Positions 1 through 9,778 of a DNA stretch of 64,000 nucleotides are shown here, one piece after another. A program made the position numbers and the translations under genes. How positions within the stretch are numbered: the first letter of the stretch is position 1; each line of letters starts with the position of its first letter. The notes beneath the pieces were generated by a model, which worked only from the letters and a program-made list of their open reading frames with translations, was not told where the DNA came from and did not search any database. This DNA comes from Anaerostipes sp. MSJ-23 (lineage in GTDB: Bacteria > Bacillota > Clostridia > Lachnospirales > Lachnospiraceae), in assembly GCF_018918155.1 (NCBI RefSeq), contig NZ_JAHLPY010000003.1, positions 1 through 64,000 on the forward strand. Reading direction: 5' to 3'.

Positions 1-346
1 TTACCACAAATGGATGCTCTTTTTTTATTCACTTGATAGATGAAGAGAAAAATTTGATAAAAATATAGTAACTATGCGACTTTCAGTCGCTAACACGACG
101 AAGTCGTGAATAATTCAGGTATAACACTAAAAAAATGGGTTGGTCCATGGATTGAAGCTTCTTTAAAATTTTAAATCGTTTTCTGTCAGTAGATTGTTTC
201 TGCTGGCAGTTTTTTTATGAAAAAATACTTTTGAAAGATGGGATTAGATACAAAAGAAAAATCCATGTATGCATGGATACATGGCCGTTTCGGGTTGGTT
301 GGTTTCTGGTTCTAGGTTATACTATATAACATAGAGACTGTTAAAT
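1..346. other. Intergenic region with small hairpins
   Basis: No gene is visible. Two adjacent short hairpins lie at 76-90 (GCGACT, loop TTC, AGTCGC) and 94-108 (CACGAC, loop GAA, GTCGTG). A longer inverted repeat lies at 263-284 (CCATGTAT, 6-nt loop, ATACATGG). The stretch precedes a transposase remnant and may be mobile-element flank, but no complete element end can be defined. Confidence 0.5.
183..217 (+). terminator. Intrinsic terminator of an upstream gene
   Basis: An 11-bp stem (CTGTCAGTAGA with TCTGCTGGCAG, allowing G-U pairs) is followed by a run of eight T. The gene it ends lies outside the window. Confidence 0.7.
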
Positions 347-373
347 TTGGACATGAAAAAGAGAGGTGTTTTT

Positions 374-1150
374 ATGGCTTTTGTTACAAATGAGAATCAA
401 CAGATGAACTTGACGGATCATGTTTTTTCCCTTACTGAAAGGGAAAAGAAATACTTGGAACGGTCGTGGGCGAAGATATTTTCAGAAAAGGTTTTTCCTG
501 CAATTCCGGAAGATCGTTTTTCAGTACTTTATAGTAGTAATAAAGCTTCAAGACCTAATACGCCAGTGAATATTATGATTGGAGCCTTGATTTTAAGAGA
601 AGTGATGGAACTTAATGACAGTGAGATTATGCAGAATCTTATGTTTGATATTCGGTATCAATATGCACTTCATACGACCAGTTTTGAGGAACAGCCATTA
701 AGTGAGAAAACCTTAAGCCGTTTTCGGTCAAGATGCCTTTCTTATGAAACGGAGACAGGAGAAAATCTTATTTATGATTGTATTTCAGATCTTTCAGAAG
801 AAATTTCGGAGTTTATAGAAGAAGCTTTTGGAATGCCTAAAATGGATAGCAGAATGATGGCACAAAATATTCGGAATCTTTCTTTCATGGAGTTGTTTTA
901 TTTTGCGGTGGTAAATCTTGTGAAGGAGATGGTACAGCGTGGTGTAGATTTTCCAGAAGATTTGCAACATTATGTGGAAAAAGAGGATCATCATAGGTTT
1001 ATGAATGTACATGATGAAGACATTACGGAGAGATTGAACAGGGTTAAGGAAGATGCAGAAATTTTGATGGAATCGTGCGATGGGGCTTTTGATGATACAA
1101 GTGAATATCAGTTAATGATTCGTTTATTAAAAGAGTCCTATTCTTTTTAG
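374..1150 (+). pseudogene. Truncated IS1182-family-like transposase, N-terminal part
   Basis: The protein has 258 residues from the ATG at 374, chosen for its AGAGGTG ribosome-binding site; in-frame starts at 347 and 353 lack one. It resembles the N-terminal half of IS1182-type DDE transposases: a conserved block around residues 50-80 (PVNIMIGALILREVMEL), then the segment around residue 158 (MDSRMMAQNIR) that normally carries the first catalytic aspartate. The family usually reaches about 500 residues, with the remaining catalytic residues in the missing C-terminal half. The ORF stops at 1150 and an unrelated operon starts 90 bases later, so the element has lost its 3' end and should be inactive. 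A stand-alone short protein of this type cannot be fully excluded. Confidence 0.7.
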
Positions 1151-1174
1151 AAATCTTACATAAATTGATATAAT
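1146..1174 (+). promoter_or_regulatory. Candidate promoter of the decarboxylase operon
   Basis: TTTAGA and TATAAT are separated by 17 bases. The -35 hexamer overlaps the stop codon of the transposase remnant, so the operon promoter abuts the deletion edge. Confidence 0.5.
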
Positions 1175-1241
1175 TTTTGCCATTTTAAAAAATAATATAT
1201 TGGAATGATCAATGTTCGAAAGAAATGAAGGAGGTTCTCTT

Positions 1242-2621
1242 ATGGGAAATACAGTAAAAAGCAAGGCGTTGATAAGAATAGAGTCTTTGCTGGATGCTAG
1301 CAGTTTTGTGGAAATTGGTGCTGCCGTGACTGCAAGAAATACTGATTTTCATCTTTCACAGATAGATACGCCTTCGGATGGAGTTATTACAGGATATGGT
1401 TTAATGGATGGATATCTTGTATATGTATACAGTCAGGATGTGTCGGTGTTAGGTGGCAGTATTGGTGAGATGCATGCAAAGAAAATAGTGAATCTGTATG
1501 ATATGGCAATAAAGATGGGGGCCCCAGTGATTGGACTTTTGGATTGTGCTGGAATTCGTCTTCAGGAGGCAACGGATGCATTGCATGCATTTGGGAAAAT
1601 CTATCAGAGGCAGGCTAAGGCTTCTGGGGTTGTTCCGCAAATTACAGCAATTTTTGGTACTTGTGGTGGAGGACTTGCTGTAGTACCAGCATTAACAGAT
1701 TTTGCTTTTATGGAAAAACAAGCAAAACTTTTTGTGAATGCTCCAAATGCCCTTTGTGGCAATAGAAAAGAGCAGTGTGATACTGCGGATGTGCAATTTC
1801 AGAGTGAAGAAACAGGAATGATAGACATGATTGGGGAAGAAGGAGAAATTTTTTCTGGAATTCGACAGCTTCTTTCTATGCTTCCATCAAATTATGAAGA
1901 TGAAGGAAAAGAAATTCCATGTAAAGATGATTTAAATCGTATCTGTCAAGTTTCTGGAAATATGAGCCAGCTTTTAACACAGATTGCAGATAGGAATTTT
2001 TTTATGGAATTGAAGGCCATGTATGGGACTGATATGATCATCGGATTTTTAAGGCTTAATGGAAATACAGTGGGATGTATAGCGAATGGTCAACAAAGAA
2101 TCTCTTCTCATGGTGCTGAGAAAACAGCGCGGTTTATAAGATTTTGTGATGCATTTGAGATACCAATTTTGACATTGACGGATACAGAAGGATTTGTGGC
2201 AGAAAAAGAAGAGGAAAAAGAAATTGCGAAAGCAGCTGCATCTATGACGCGTGCTTTTGCAGAGGCAACCGTTGCAAAGGTAAGTGTGATTACAGGAAAG
2301 GCATTTGGAAGTGCTTATGTGGCAATGAATAGCAAGTCTCTTGGAGCCGATATGGTTTATGCATGGCCACAGGCAGAGATTGGAATGATGCAGGCAGATA
2401 TGGCTGCCAAGATTATGTATCCAGGAGAAAGTGCAGAGGTTTTAAAAGAAAAGGCACAGGAATATGAAGAACTTCAGTCTAGTGTGGATAGTGCAGCCCG
2501 TAGAGGATATGTTGATACGATCATCCAGCCAGAAGATACGAGGAAATATGTTATTGGTGCTTTTGAAATGCTCTATACAAAGAAAGAAAATGGACCGGCC
2601 AAAAAACATAGTGCATTTTAG
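1242..2621 (+). CDS. mmdA: Acyl-CoA carboxyltransferase subunit (MmdA/12S-like)
   Basis: This 459-residue protein has the carboxyl transferase fold of methylmalonyl-CoA decarboxylase alpha, glutaconyl-CoA decarboxylase alpha and the transcarboxylase 12S subunit. It would move a carboxyl group between an acyl-CoA and protein-bound biotin. Visible signs are two crotonase-like halves with glycine-rich oxyanion segments (IFGTCGGGLAVVPAL around residue 145; GKAFGSAYVAMNSKSLGADM around 360) and the LDCAGIRLQE block. It is slightly short for MmdA, which usually exceeds 500 residues. The ATG at 1242 follows a perfect AAGGAGG; the earlier in-frame start at 1212 has none. It is the first gene of an operon with oadG, a biotin carrier, oadB and oadA. 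The acyl-CoA substrate cannot be read from sequence. Confidence 0.8.
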   Translation: MGNTVKSKALIRIESLLDASSFVEIGAAVTARNTDFHLSQIDTPSDGVITGYGLMDGYLVYVYSQDVSVLGGSIGEMHAKKIVNLYDMAIKMGAPVIGLLDCAGIRLQEATDALHAFGKIYQRQAKASGVVPQITAIFGTCGGGLAVVPALTDFAFMEKQAKLFVNAPNALCGNRKEQCDTADVQFQSEETGMIDMIGEEGEIFSGIRQLLSMLPSNYEDEGKEIPCKDDLNRICQVSGNMSQLLTQIADRNFFMELKAMYGTDMIIGFLRLNGNTVGCIANGQQRISSHGAEKTARFIRFCDAFEIPILTLTDTEGFVAEKEEEKEIAKAAASMTRAFAEATVAKVSVITGKAFGSAYVAMNSKSLGADMVYAWPQAEIGMMQADMAAKIMYPGESAEVLKEKAQEYEELQSSVDSAARRGYVDTIIQPEDTRKYVIGAFEMLYTKKENGPAKKHSAF

Positions 2622-2635
2622 GAAGAGGTGGACAT

Positions 2636-3040
2636 ATGAAAAATAGAAGAAAATACATTATGTTTCTTATGTTGACGGGGATATTGAGTTTATTGACGGG
2701 ATGTGAATCAAACAGTAATCTTGGAAAAGAAATATCAGCAGCTGTTGGGAATACGGCAATGGGAGTTGCCATCGTATTTTTTATATTGATTTTTTTAAGC
2801 TTTTTCATTTCGCTGTTTCGCTTTATTCCTATGATACAAGAAAAACTTCAGAGAAAACAAAAAGAAACACAAGGGGAAAAAGAGGGAGTTATAGAGAAAA
2901 CATCTGTTTTTGAAGAAGAGAATATGGTGGATGACTTAGAACTGGTTGCCGTGATTACAGCAGCCATCGCAGCGGCAGAAGGAACTAGACCGGATCAATA
3001 TATTGTGCGTTCAATTCGAAAAGTACGTCGAAGAAAATAA
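2636..3040 (+). CDS. oadG: Sodium-pump decarboxylase gamma subunit (OadG-like)
   Basis: A small 134-residue membrane protein in the position and with the layout of OadG, the subunit that anchors the soluble carboxyltransferase and biotin carrier to the membrane pump. It has an N-terminal hydrophobic stretch ending in a lipobox-like LLTGC (around residues 18-23), a transmembrane helix at about 40-62, and a charged cytoplasmic tail rich in Lys and Glu. The C-terminal DLELVAVITAAIAAAEGT segment is typical of Lachnospiraceae OadG proteins. The lipobox suggests lipidation, which classical OadG does not have. It starts 14 bases after the carboxyltransferase gene. Confidence 0.75.
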   Translation: MKNRRKYIMFLMLTGILSLLTGCESNSNLGKEISAAVGNTAMGVAIVFFILIFLSFFISLFRFIPMIQEKLQRKQKETQGEKEGVIEKTSVFEEENMVDDLELVAVITAAIAAAEGTRPDQYIVRSIRKVRRRK

Positions 3041-3062
3041 AAAAATCAGGAGGATTCTTAAG

Positions 3063-3440
3063 ATGAAAAGTTATACGATTACAGTGAATGGAAATGTATA
3101 TCATGTTACGGTAGAAGAAACAACAGCAGATGCAGGATCAGCACAGCAAGTTTCTGCACCTGTACCACAGCCAACAATAGCACAGACGTCACCAGAAGCA
3201 ATTCCCCAACCATCAGGGAGTGCAGGAAAGATTGAAGTGAAAGCTTCTGTTCCTGGAAAAGTCATTGGAGTTGAGGTAACGGTAGGACAATCTGTAAAAG
3301 CCGGAGATAACGTGTTGATCCTCGAATCTATGAAAATGGAAATTCCGGTTGTGGCGCCAGAAGATGGAACAATTGTAAGTATTCTTGCTTCAGAAGGAGA
3401 CAATGTAGAAAATGGAGTTGTTCTGGCAACGATGAATTAG
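3063..3440 (+). CDS. Biotin carboxyl carrier protein of the decarboxylase
   Basis: A 125-residue biotin acceptor. An N-terminal beta strand region ([19 protein letters not shown]) is joined by an Ala/Pro/Gln-rich flexible linker (about residues 25-55) to a C-terminal biotinyl domain. The modified lysine is Lys-91 in ESMKMEI. It carries the carboxyl group between the carboxyltransferases and the membrane beta subunit. I chose the ATG at 3063, behind AGGAGGATTCTTAAG; the longer in-frame reading from 3003 overlaps oadG and has no ribosome-binding site. Being a separate gene explains why the downstream OadA-like subunit lacks a biotinyl domain. It could also be named mmdC or gcdC. Confidence 0.88.
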   Translation: MKSYTITVNGNVYHVTVEETTADAGSAQQVSAPVPQPTIAQTSPEAIPQPSGSAGKIEVKASVPGKVIGVEVTVGQSVKAGDNVLILESMKMEIPVVAPEDGTIVSILASEGDNVENGVVLATMN

Positions 3441-3456
3441 AAGAGGAGGAGATTTG

Positions 3457-4605
3457 ATGTCGAATGTATTTCATACTTTATCTAATCTGATCCATTCAAC
3501 CGCATTTTTCAGTCTGACATGGGGAAATTATATTATGATCGTGGTTGCTTTAATCTTTTTATATTTGGCAATTCGTCATGGATTTGAACCACTTTTGTTA
3601 GTACCAATTGCTTTTGGTATGCTTCTTGTTAATATTTATCCTGATATTATGGCGGACCCAGGAAGTACATCGAATGGAGTCGGAGGATTATTGCATTATT
3701 TTTATATTCTTGATGAGTGGAGTATCTTGCCATCTTTGATTTTTATGGGAGTTGGGGCGATGACGGATTTTGGTCCATTAATCGCAAATCCAAAAAGCTT
3801 TCTTCTTGGAGCTGCAGCGCAGCTTGGTATTTACAGTGCCTATTTTTTGGCGATTCTTATGGGATTTAACGGGGCGGCAGCAGCAGCTATTTCAATTATT
3901 GGCGGAGCCGATGGACCAACCTCCATTTTTTTAGCAGGAAAACTTGGGCAGACCAACCTGATGGGACCGATTGCGGTAGCAGCATATTCTTATATGTCAC
4001 TTGTGCCGATCATTCAACCGCCGATTATGAAACTTCTAACGACAGAAGAAGAGAGAAAAATTAAGATGGAACAGCTTCGTCCAGTTTCCAAATTAGAAAA
4101 AATTTTATTTCCAATTGTTATTACAATCGTTGTCTGTATGATTCTTCCAACAACAGCGCCCCTTGTTGGAATGTTGATGCTTGGAAATTTATTTCGCGAA
4201 TCAGGTGTGGTAGGAAAGCTAACAGAAACGGCATCCAATGCCTTAATGTATATTGTGGTTATTTTGCTTGGAACATCCGTTGGAGCATCTACAAGCGCAG
4301 AAAACTTTTTAAATATTGCAACATTGAAAATTGTTCTTCTTGGTTTGATTGCATTTGCGGTTGGAACAGCTGGAGGAATTCTGTTTGGGAAATTCATGTG
4401 TAAGTTATCAGGCGGAAAGATTAATCCATTGATTGGCTCTGCCGGTGTGTCTGCCGTTCCGATGGCGGCCAGAGTATCTCAGAAAGTTGGAGCCCAAGCG
4501 GATCCTACGAATTTTTTGTTAATGCATGCAATGGGACCGAATGTGGCAGGTGTCATCGGAACGGCAATAGCCGCAGGTACTTTTATGGCAATCTTCGGAG
4601 TATAA
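3457..4605 (+). CDS. oadB: Sodium-translocating decarboxylase beta subunit
   Basis: A 382-residue polytopic membrane protein that decarboxylates carboxybiotin and exports sodium ions. About nine hydrophobic segments are visible. The family's conserved core is present: [15 protein letters not shown], then [15 protein letters not shown] with its aspartate, and the C-terminal [19 protein letters not shown] and [12 protein letters not shown] motifs. The ATG at 3457 follows AGAGGAGGAGA; a TTG three bases earlier is not needed. It lies 16 bases after the biotin carrier gene. The energy of decarboxylation becomes a sodium gradient, useful to a fermenter with little ATP yield. Confidence 0.93.
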   Translation: MSNVFHTLSNLIHSTAFFSLTWGNYIMIVVALIFLYLAIRHGFEPLLLVPIAFGMLLVNIYPDIMADPGSTSNGVGGLLHYFYILDEWSILPSLIFMGVGAMTDFGPLIANPKSFLLGAAAQLGIYSAYFLAILMGFNGAAAAAISIIGGADGPTSIFLAGKLGQTNLMGPIAVAAYSYMSLVPIIQPPIMKLLTTEEERKIKMEQLRPVSKLEKILFPIVITIVVCMILPTTAPLVGMLMLGNLFRESGVVGKLTETASNALMYIVVILLGTSVGASTSAENFLNIATLKIVLLGLIAFAVGTAGGILFGKFMCKLSGGKINPLIGSAGVSAVPMAARVSQKVGAQADPTNFLLMHAMGPNVAGVIGTAIAAGTFMAIFGV

Positions 4606-4618
4606 GGGGGAAAATCAA

Positions 4619-6019
4619 ATGAAAAGACCAATAAAAATTACAGAAACGATTTTAAGAGATGCACATCAGTCCCTGATTGCAACAAGAATGACGACGGAAC
4701 AGATGCTGCCAATTATTGATAAAATGGATAAAGTAGGATATTATTCTGTAGAATGTTGGGGAGGAGCCACCTTTGATGCATCTCTTCGTTTTTTGAAAGA
4801 AGATCCATGGGAGAGACTTCGTAAATTTAGGGATGGTTTTAAACGTACAAAACTTCAAATGTTATTCCGTGGTCAAAATATTCTTGGATATCGTCCATAT
4901 GCGGATGATGTTGTAGAATACTTTGTACAAAAATCGATTGCAAATGGAATTGATATTATTCGTATTTTTGATTGTATGAACGATCTTCGCAATTTACAAA
5001 CTGCAGTTGATGCGGCGAATAAAGAAAGAGGACATGCTCAGGTAGCCATGGCTTATACACTTGGAGATGCTTATACATTAGAGTATTGGACTGATCTAGC
5101 AAAACGAATTGAAGATATGGGAGCTAATTCGATTTGTATTAAAGATATGGCAGGCTTATTATTGCCATATAAAGCAGAAGAGCTTGTAAAAACATTAAAA
5201 GAAAATGTAAAAATTCCAATTCAACTGCATACACATTATACTTCAGGAGTTGCTTCTATGACCTATCTGAAAGCGGTGGAAGCAGGAGTGGACGTGATAG
5301 ACACGGCGATTTCTCCATTTGCGATGGGGACATCTCAGCCAGCAACGGAAGTTATGGTGGAAACATTCAAAGGAACACCATATGATACAGGATTTGATCA
5401 AAAACTTTTAGCAGAAATTGCAGATTATTTCCGTCCAATCAGAGACGAGGCTCTTGACTCTGGATTGCTGAATCCAAAAAATCTTGGAGTTAATATTAAA
5501 ACATTGCTTTATCAAGTACCAGGAGGAATGTTATCGAACTTGACATCACAGTTAGAAGGACAACATGCTGCAGATCGCTATTATGATGTTTTGGAAGAAG
5601 TACCAAGAGTAAGAAAAGATCTCGGGGAATGCCCTCTTGTAACGCCATCGTCACAGATTGTTGGAACACAGGCTGTATTTAATGTATTGACGGGAGAACG
5701 TTATAAGATGGTAACAAAGGAGACAAGAGAAATTCTGGAAGGAAAATATGGAAAAACAGCAAAACCATTTAATCCGGAAGTACAGAAAAAATGTATTGGA
5801 GATGCAAAACCTATTACTTGTCGTTATGCAGATTTAATTGAAGATGAGATGCCAAAGTTTGAAAAGGAAGTGGCACCTTATAAACAGCAGGATGAAGATG
5901 TATTATCTTATGCATTATTTCCACAGGTAGCAGAACAATATTTTAAATATAGAGATGCGCAGCAGACAAAAATAGATGCAGAAGAAGGAGACAGCAAAAA
6001 TGGAGCATATCCGGTTTAA
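4619..6019 (+). CDS. oadA: Oxaloacetate decarboxylase alpha / pyruvate carboxylase B-like carboxyltransferase
   Basis: A 466-residue TIM-barrel carboxyltransferase starting with the family signature ITETILRDAHQSLIATRM. Metal-binding residues are visible in the RDAHQ segment and in LHTHYTSG, and the catalytic lysine in SICIKDMAG. The C-terminal conserved carboxylase part (VPGGMLSNL onward) is complete, but the usual fused biotinyl domain is absent, so it must use the separate carrier three genes upstream. It would transfer the carboxyl group of oxaloacetate to biotin, or the reverse with pyruvate. It ends the operon, which therefore encodes both a 12S-like and a 5S-like carboxyltransferase. 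Confidence 0.88.
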   Translation: MKRPIKITETILRDAHQSLIATRMTTEQMLPIIDKMDKVGYYSVECWGGATFDASLRFLKEDPWERLRKFRDGFKRTKLQMLFRGQNILGYRPYADDVVEYFVQKSIANGIDIIRIFDCMNDLRNLQTAVDAANKERGHAQVAMAYTLGDAYTLEYWTDLAKRIEDMGANSICIKDMAGLLLPYKAEELVKTLKENVKIPIQLHTHYTSGVASMTYLKAVEAGVDVIDTAISPFAMGTSQPATEVMVETFKGTPYDTGFDQKLLAEIADYFRPIRDEALDSGLLNPKNLGVNIKTLLYQVPGGMLSNLTSQLEGQHAADRYYDVLEEVPRVRKDLGECPLVTPSSQIVGTQAVFNVLTGERYKMVTKETREILEGKYGKTAKPFNPEVQKKCIGDAKPITCRYADLIEDEMPKFEKEVAPYKQQDEDVLSYALFPQVAEQYFKYRDAQQTKIDAEEGDSKNGAYPV

Positions 6020-6131
6020 GGGATAGAGTGGTAATCCTCTTGAAAAATTCTAGATTTTACAGTAATATTATTCTTAGTATAACTGTGGGTATCTGCAGTT
6101 TATGGAAGATAGAAAAGGAGAAGTTTTTGCA

Positions 6132-7568
6132 ATGGCAAAAGAAAAAAAATTAGTTGAAGCGATCACTGCAATGGAAGATGATTTTGCGCAGTGGTATACC
6201 GATGTTGTAAAAAAAGCAGAATTAGCTGATTATTCCAGCGTTAGAGGATGTATGATCCTTCGTCCAAATGGATATGCAATCTGGGAAAATATTCAGAAGG
6301 TTCTGGATGCGAAATTTAAGGAAACAGGTGTGGAAAATGTAGCAATGCCTATGTTTATTCCAGAAAGCCTTTTAAAGAAAGAAGAAGATCATGTAGAAGG
6401 GTTTGCACCAGAAGTTGCATGGGTAACACATGGTGGAGATAAAGAATTACAAGAACGTCTTTGCGTAAGACCAACTTCTGAGACTTTATTCTGTGATTTT
6501 TATTCAAGAATCATTCAGTCACACAGAGATTTACCAAAATTATATAATCAGTGGGTTTCTGTTGTAAGATGGGAAAAGACAACACGTCCATTTTTAAGAA
6601 CATCTGAGTTTTTCTGGCAGGAAGGTCATACAGCACATGCAACAGCAGAGGAAGCAGAGGCACGTACAGTACAGATGTTAAATATGTACGCAGATTTTTG
6701 TGAACAGTATTTAGCAATTCCTGTCGTAAAAGGACAGAAGACAGAGAAAGAAAAATTTGCAGGTGCTCATTCTACTTATACAATTGAAGCACTGATGCAT
6801 GATGGAAAAGCTCTTCAGTCTGGTACTAGCCATAACTTTGGCGATGGATTTGCAAAAGCTTTTGATATTCAATATACAGATAAAGATAATAAACTTCAAT
6901 ATGTACATCAGACATCTTGGGGAATGTCTACAAGAATTATTGGGGCAATCATCATGGTTCACGGAGATGATTCTGGTTTGGTACTTCCTCCAAAAATCGC
7001 ACCAATTCAGACAATGATCGTGCCAATCATGCAAAAGAAAGCCGGAGTGCTTGAAAAGGCAGAAGAAATTAGAAGCAAACTTGCAGGTTCTTATAAAGTT
7101 AAAGTAGATGACTCCGATAAGAGTCCTGGATGGAAATTTAGTGAACAAGAAGTTCGTGGAATTCCTACAAGAATTGAAATTGGACCAAAAGATATTGAAA
7201 AGAACCAGGCAGTGATTGTTCGTCGTGATACAAGAGAAAAGATCATTGTTTCTCTTGATGAGATTGAAACAAAACTTGGTGAAGTATTAGAACAGATGCA
7301 GAGTGATATGTTTGAGAGAGCAAAGAAACATCTGGAAGAACATACAGTAGAAGCAAGAACATGGGATGAATTCAAAGAACATATTGAAAAACAGGATGGA
7401 TTCGTGAAAGCAATGTGGTGCGGCGAAACAGAATGTGAAGAGGCAATTAAAGAAGAAACAACGGCTACAACAAGATGTATGCCATTTGAACAAGAACATT
7501 TAAGTGATGTATGTGTTCATTGTGGGAAACCAGCCAAAAAACTGGTTTATTTTGGAAAAGCATACTAA
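6132..7568 (+). CDS. proS: Prolyl-tRNA synthetase, archaeal/eukaryotic-type
   Basis: A 478-residue class II aminoacyl-tRNA synthetase that charges tRNA-Pro. The length and the missing editing insertion place it in the shorter archaeal/eukaryotic-like class common in Clostridia. Motif 2 is visible as [20 protein letters not shown], preceded by [14 protein letters not shown]. The C-terminus has the class-specific cysteines (WCGETEC and [10 protein letters not shown]) and ends in Tyr (YFGKAY), as expected for this type. I prefer the ATG at 6132 after AAAAGGAG rather than the in-frame start at 6102. The roughly 110-base leader has no T-box sequence that I can see. Confidence 0.95.
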   Translation: MAKEKKLVEAITAMEDDFAQWYTDVVKKAELADYSSVRGCMILRPNGYAIWENIQKVLDAKFKETGVENVAMPMFIPESLLKKEEDHVEGFAPEVAWVTHGGDKELQERLCVRPTSETLFCDFYSRIIQSHRDLPKLYNQWVSVVRWEKTTRPFLRTSEFFWQEGHTAHATAEEAEARTVQMLNMYADFCEQYLAIPVVKGQKTEKEKFAGAHSTYTIEALMHDGKALQSGTSHNFGDGFAKAFDIQYTDKDNKLQYVHQTSWGMSTRIIGAIIMVHGDDSGLVLPPKIAPIQTMIVPIMQKKAGVLEKAEEIRSKLAGSYKVKVDDSDKSPGWKFSEQEVRGIPTRIEIGPKDIEKNQAVIVRRDTREKIIVSLDEIETKLGEVLEQMQSDMFERAKKHLEEHTVEARTWDEFKEHIEKQDGFVKAMWCGETECEEAIKEETTATTRCMPFEQEHLSDVCVHCGKPAKKLVYFGKAY

Positions 7569-7575
7569 ACATATG

Positions 7576-7615
7576 GAAATCCGGCACTTTCATTTATTTG
7601 GGAGTGCCGGATTTC
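7576..7615. terminator. Perfect inverted repeat, terminator-like, between proS and cca
   Basis: A perfect 13-bp stem (GAAATCCGGCACT with AGTGCCGGATTTC) has a 14-base loop. The T residues lie inside the stem and no separate U tract follows, so termination may be partial and cca could be reached by read-through. Confidence 0.55.
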
Positions 7616-7637
7616 AATGAGCAAAGAGGGAAATAGA

Positions 7638-8996
7638 ATGGTACAAATCAAAATGCCTGATGAGGCAAGGGAAATTATTCAAACATTGGAGCAGTCCGGT
7701 TATGAAGCTTATATTGTTGGAGGCTGTGTCCGAGATTCAATTCTCGGAAGAGAGCCAATGGACTGGGATATTACGACGTCCGCATCTCCGGAGCAGATCA
7801 AGGAACTTTTTTCCTATACCATTGATACCGGGATTGAACATGGAACGGTTACTGTCATGAAAAATCATTGTCCATTTGAAGTTACAACATATCGGGTGGA
7901 CGGAAAATACGAAGATCATCGGAGACCAAATGAGGTGCATTTTACCAAATCGTTAAAAGAAGATCTTTTGCGTAGAGATTTTACAATCAATGCTATGGCT
8001 TATAATGACAGAGAAGGGATCGTAGATATTTACAATGGAATGGACGACTTAAAAAAGAAACGAATCCGATGTGTGGGTGTTGCTTCTCAGCGTTTTGATG
8101 AAGATGCTTTGCGTATTTTACGTGCTTTAAGATTTCAAGCACAACTTGGTTTTGAAATTGAGGAGGAAACCAAAAAAGCCATTCAGAAACAGGCAAAGTT
8201 TTTACGTGACATTAGTGCGGAACGAATTCAGGTAGAACTGGATAAACTTTTGCGTTCTGCCCATCCAGAAGTGATGGAAAATGCTTATAAATTAGGTGTG
8301 ACAAAGATCATCCTTCCAGAGTTTGACCGAATGATGGAGACACCACAGAACAATCCTCATCATAAATATAGCGTTGGTATGCATACAATTATGGCATTAA
8401 AAAATATAGAGCCAGATCATATTTTACGTTGGACTATGCTTTTACATGATGTTGGAAAACCAGATGCAAAAACATCAGAAAATGGTAGGGATCATTTTAA
8501 GAAACATCCTGTCATCGGTGAGAAAATTGCAAGGAAAATAATTCGGAGATTGAAATTTGATAACCAGACATTGAAACAGGTGACAAAACTTATTTTATGG
8601 CATGATAGACGATTTGCATCTCCGGAGGAAGTAAATAAAAAAACAACTCGTCATTGGGTTAGTGAGCTTGGGCCAGAATTATTTGAAAAACTGATGAAGG
8701 TTCAGAAGGCGGATATTTCTGCGCAAAGTGATTATCAGCTAGAAAGAAAAAAAGAAGTTTTATCGAAGACGAATGCATATTTTCAAGAGATTCTTCGAGA
8801 AAAAGATTGTCTTTGTGTAAAGGATCTTTGTGTTGGCGGAAAAGATTTGATGGAAATTGGTGTTCCGCAGGGAAAAGAACTTGGAGAATTACTGTCCTGG
8901 CTTCTTGAAAAAGTACTAGATGATCCTTCTTTAAATGAAAAAGACATTTTATTAAGACTTGTAAGGGAAAAGAGGGAACAGGAAGAATGTTTATAA
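7638..8996 (+). CDS. cca: CCA tRNA nucleotidyltransferase with HD domain
   Basis: A 452-residue enzyme that adds or repairs the 3' CCA end of tRNAs. The nucleotidyltransferase head has YIVGGCVRDSILGREPMDWD, giving the glycine loop and the two metal-binding aspartates. The RRDFTINAMAYN and RILRALRFQAQLGF blocks are the class II signature. An HD phosphohydrolase domain follows around residues 255-360 (LLHDVGKPDA). The ATG at 7638 is 7 bases after AGAGGG; the in-frame ATG at 7617 sits against the hairpin and has no ribosome-binding site. The 3' end overlaps the next gene by 10 bases, so the two are translated together. Confidence 0.93.
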   Translation: MVQIKMPDEAREIIQTLEQSGYEAYIVGGCVRDSILGREPMDWDITTSASPEQIKELFSYTIDTGIEHGTVTVMKNHCPFEVTTYRVDGKYEDHRRPNEVHFTKSLKEDLLRRDFTINAMAYNDREGIVDIYNGMDDLKKKRIRCVGVASQRFDEDALRILRALRFQAQLGFEIEEETKKAIQKQAKFLRDISAERIQVELDKLLRSAHPEVMENAYKLGVTKIILPEFDRMMETPQNNPHHKYSVGMHTIMALKNIEPDHILRWTMLLHDVGKPDAKTSENGRDHFKKHPVIGEKIARKIIRRLKFDNQTLKQVTKLILWHDRRFASPEEVNKKTTRHWVSELGPELFEKLMKVQKADISAQSDYQLERKKEVLSKTNAYFQEILREKDCLCVKDLCVGGKDLMEIGVPQGKELGELLSWLLEKVLDDPSLNEKDILLRLVREKREQEECL

Positions 8997-9778
8997 TTCT
9001 TTTCATTGGTATTATTTTGTATATTCGAATGATGAATCCTGGGGAGAATAGGAAACATCCGATTCTTGATGTTCGCTATTTTGCGCATCGTGGATTTCAT
9101 ACGAATAAAATTCCGGAAAATTCTATGTCGGCGTTTCGCAAGGCAAAAGAGCTTGGCTATGGAATTGAACTGGATGTTCAGATGACAAAAGATCATGTCG
9201 TTGTCGTACATCATGATTATGATTTAAAAAGAACATGTGGGGTTTCAAAAAATATCAGAGACCTAACCTATAAAGAGTTGTTGAAGTATCGACTAAAAGG
9301 AACAAATGAGCACATTCCACGTTTGATTGAGGTTTTAAGAGAAATCGATGGAAAAGTACCTTTGCTCATTGAGTTAAAAATGGAAACATTTCATACAAGA
9401 CTTTGTAAAAAGACAGCATGGATGTTGGATAAGTATAAGGGACCTTATTGTATCGAAAGTTTTCATCCTTATGCACTTTACTGGTTTAAAAAACATCGTC
9501 CGGAAGTAATCCGAGGACAGCTAAGTGAAAAGTTTTTTAAAGAAAATGAATGGAAATATCTTGTACCGTATTTTATTGTGCAAAATTTATTAACTAATTT
9601 TATAACAAAACCAGACTTCATAGCTTATAATTATAAATATAAAAATTGTTTGCCATTGAAGATTTGCCGTAAACTTTATCATATTCCAATTTATGGTTGG
9701 ACTTTTCGCGAAAAAGAGAAGTATGAGGCAGAGAAAGCGTGGTTTCATGGATTTATTTTTGAAAAATTTATGTTATAA
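8987..9778 (+). CDS. Glycerophosphodiester phosphodiesterase
   Basis: A 263-residue GDPD-family TIM barrel with an N-terminal hydrophobic segment (FIILFIGIILYI), so it is probably membrane-anchored or exported. The catalytic signature is present: AHRG with ENSMSAF, then ELDVQMTKD and HHDYDLKRT, supplying the two histidines and acidic metal ligands. It would hydrolyse glycerophosphodiesters to glycerol-3-phosphate and an alcohol, salvaging phospholipid head groups or teichoic acid pieces. It overlaps the end of cca. Confidence 0.88.
   Translation: MFIILFIGIILYIRMMNPGENRKHPILDVRYFAHRGFHTNKIPENSMSAFRKAKELGYGIELDVQMTKDHVVVVHHDYDLKRTCGVSKNIRDLTYKELLKYRLKGTNEHIPRLIEVLREIDGKVPLLIELKMETFHTRLCKKTAWMLDKYKGPYCIESFHPYALYWFKKHRPEVIRGQLSEKFFKENEWKYLVPYFIVQNLLTNFITKPDFIAYNYKYKNCLPLKICRKLYHIPIYGWTFREKEKYEAEKAWFHGFIFEKFML

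Noticed and set aside
6020-6131. T-box leader for proS
   Set aside because: The gap is short and contains neither the conserved T-box sequence nor a terminator hairpin before the start codon.
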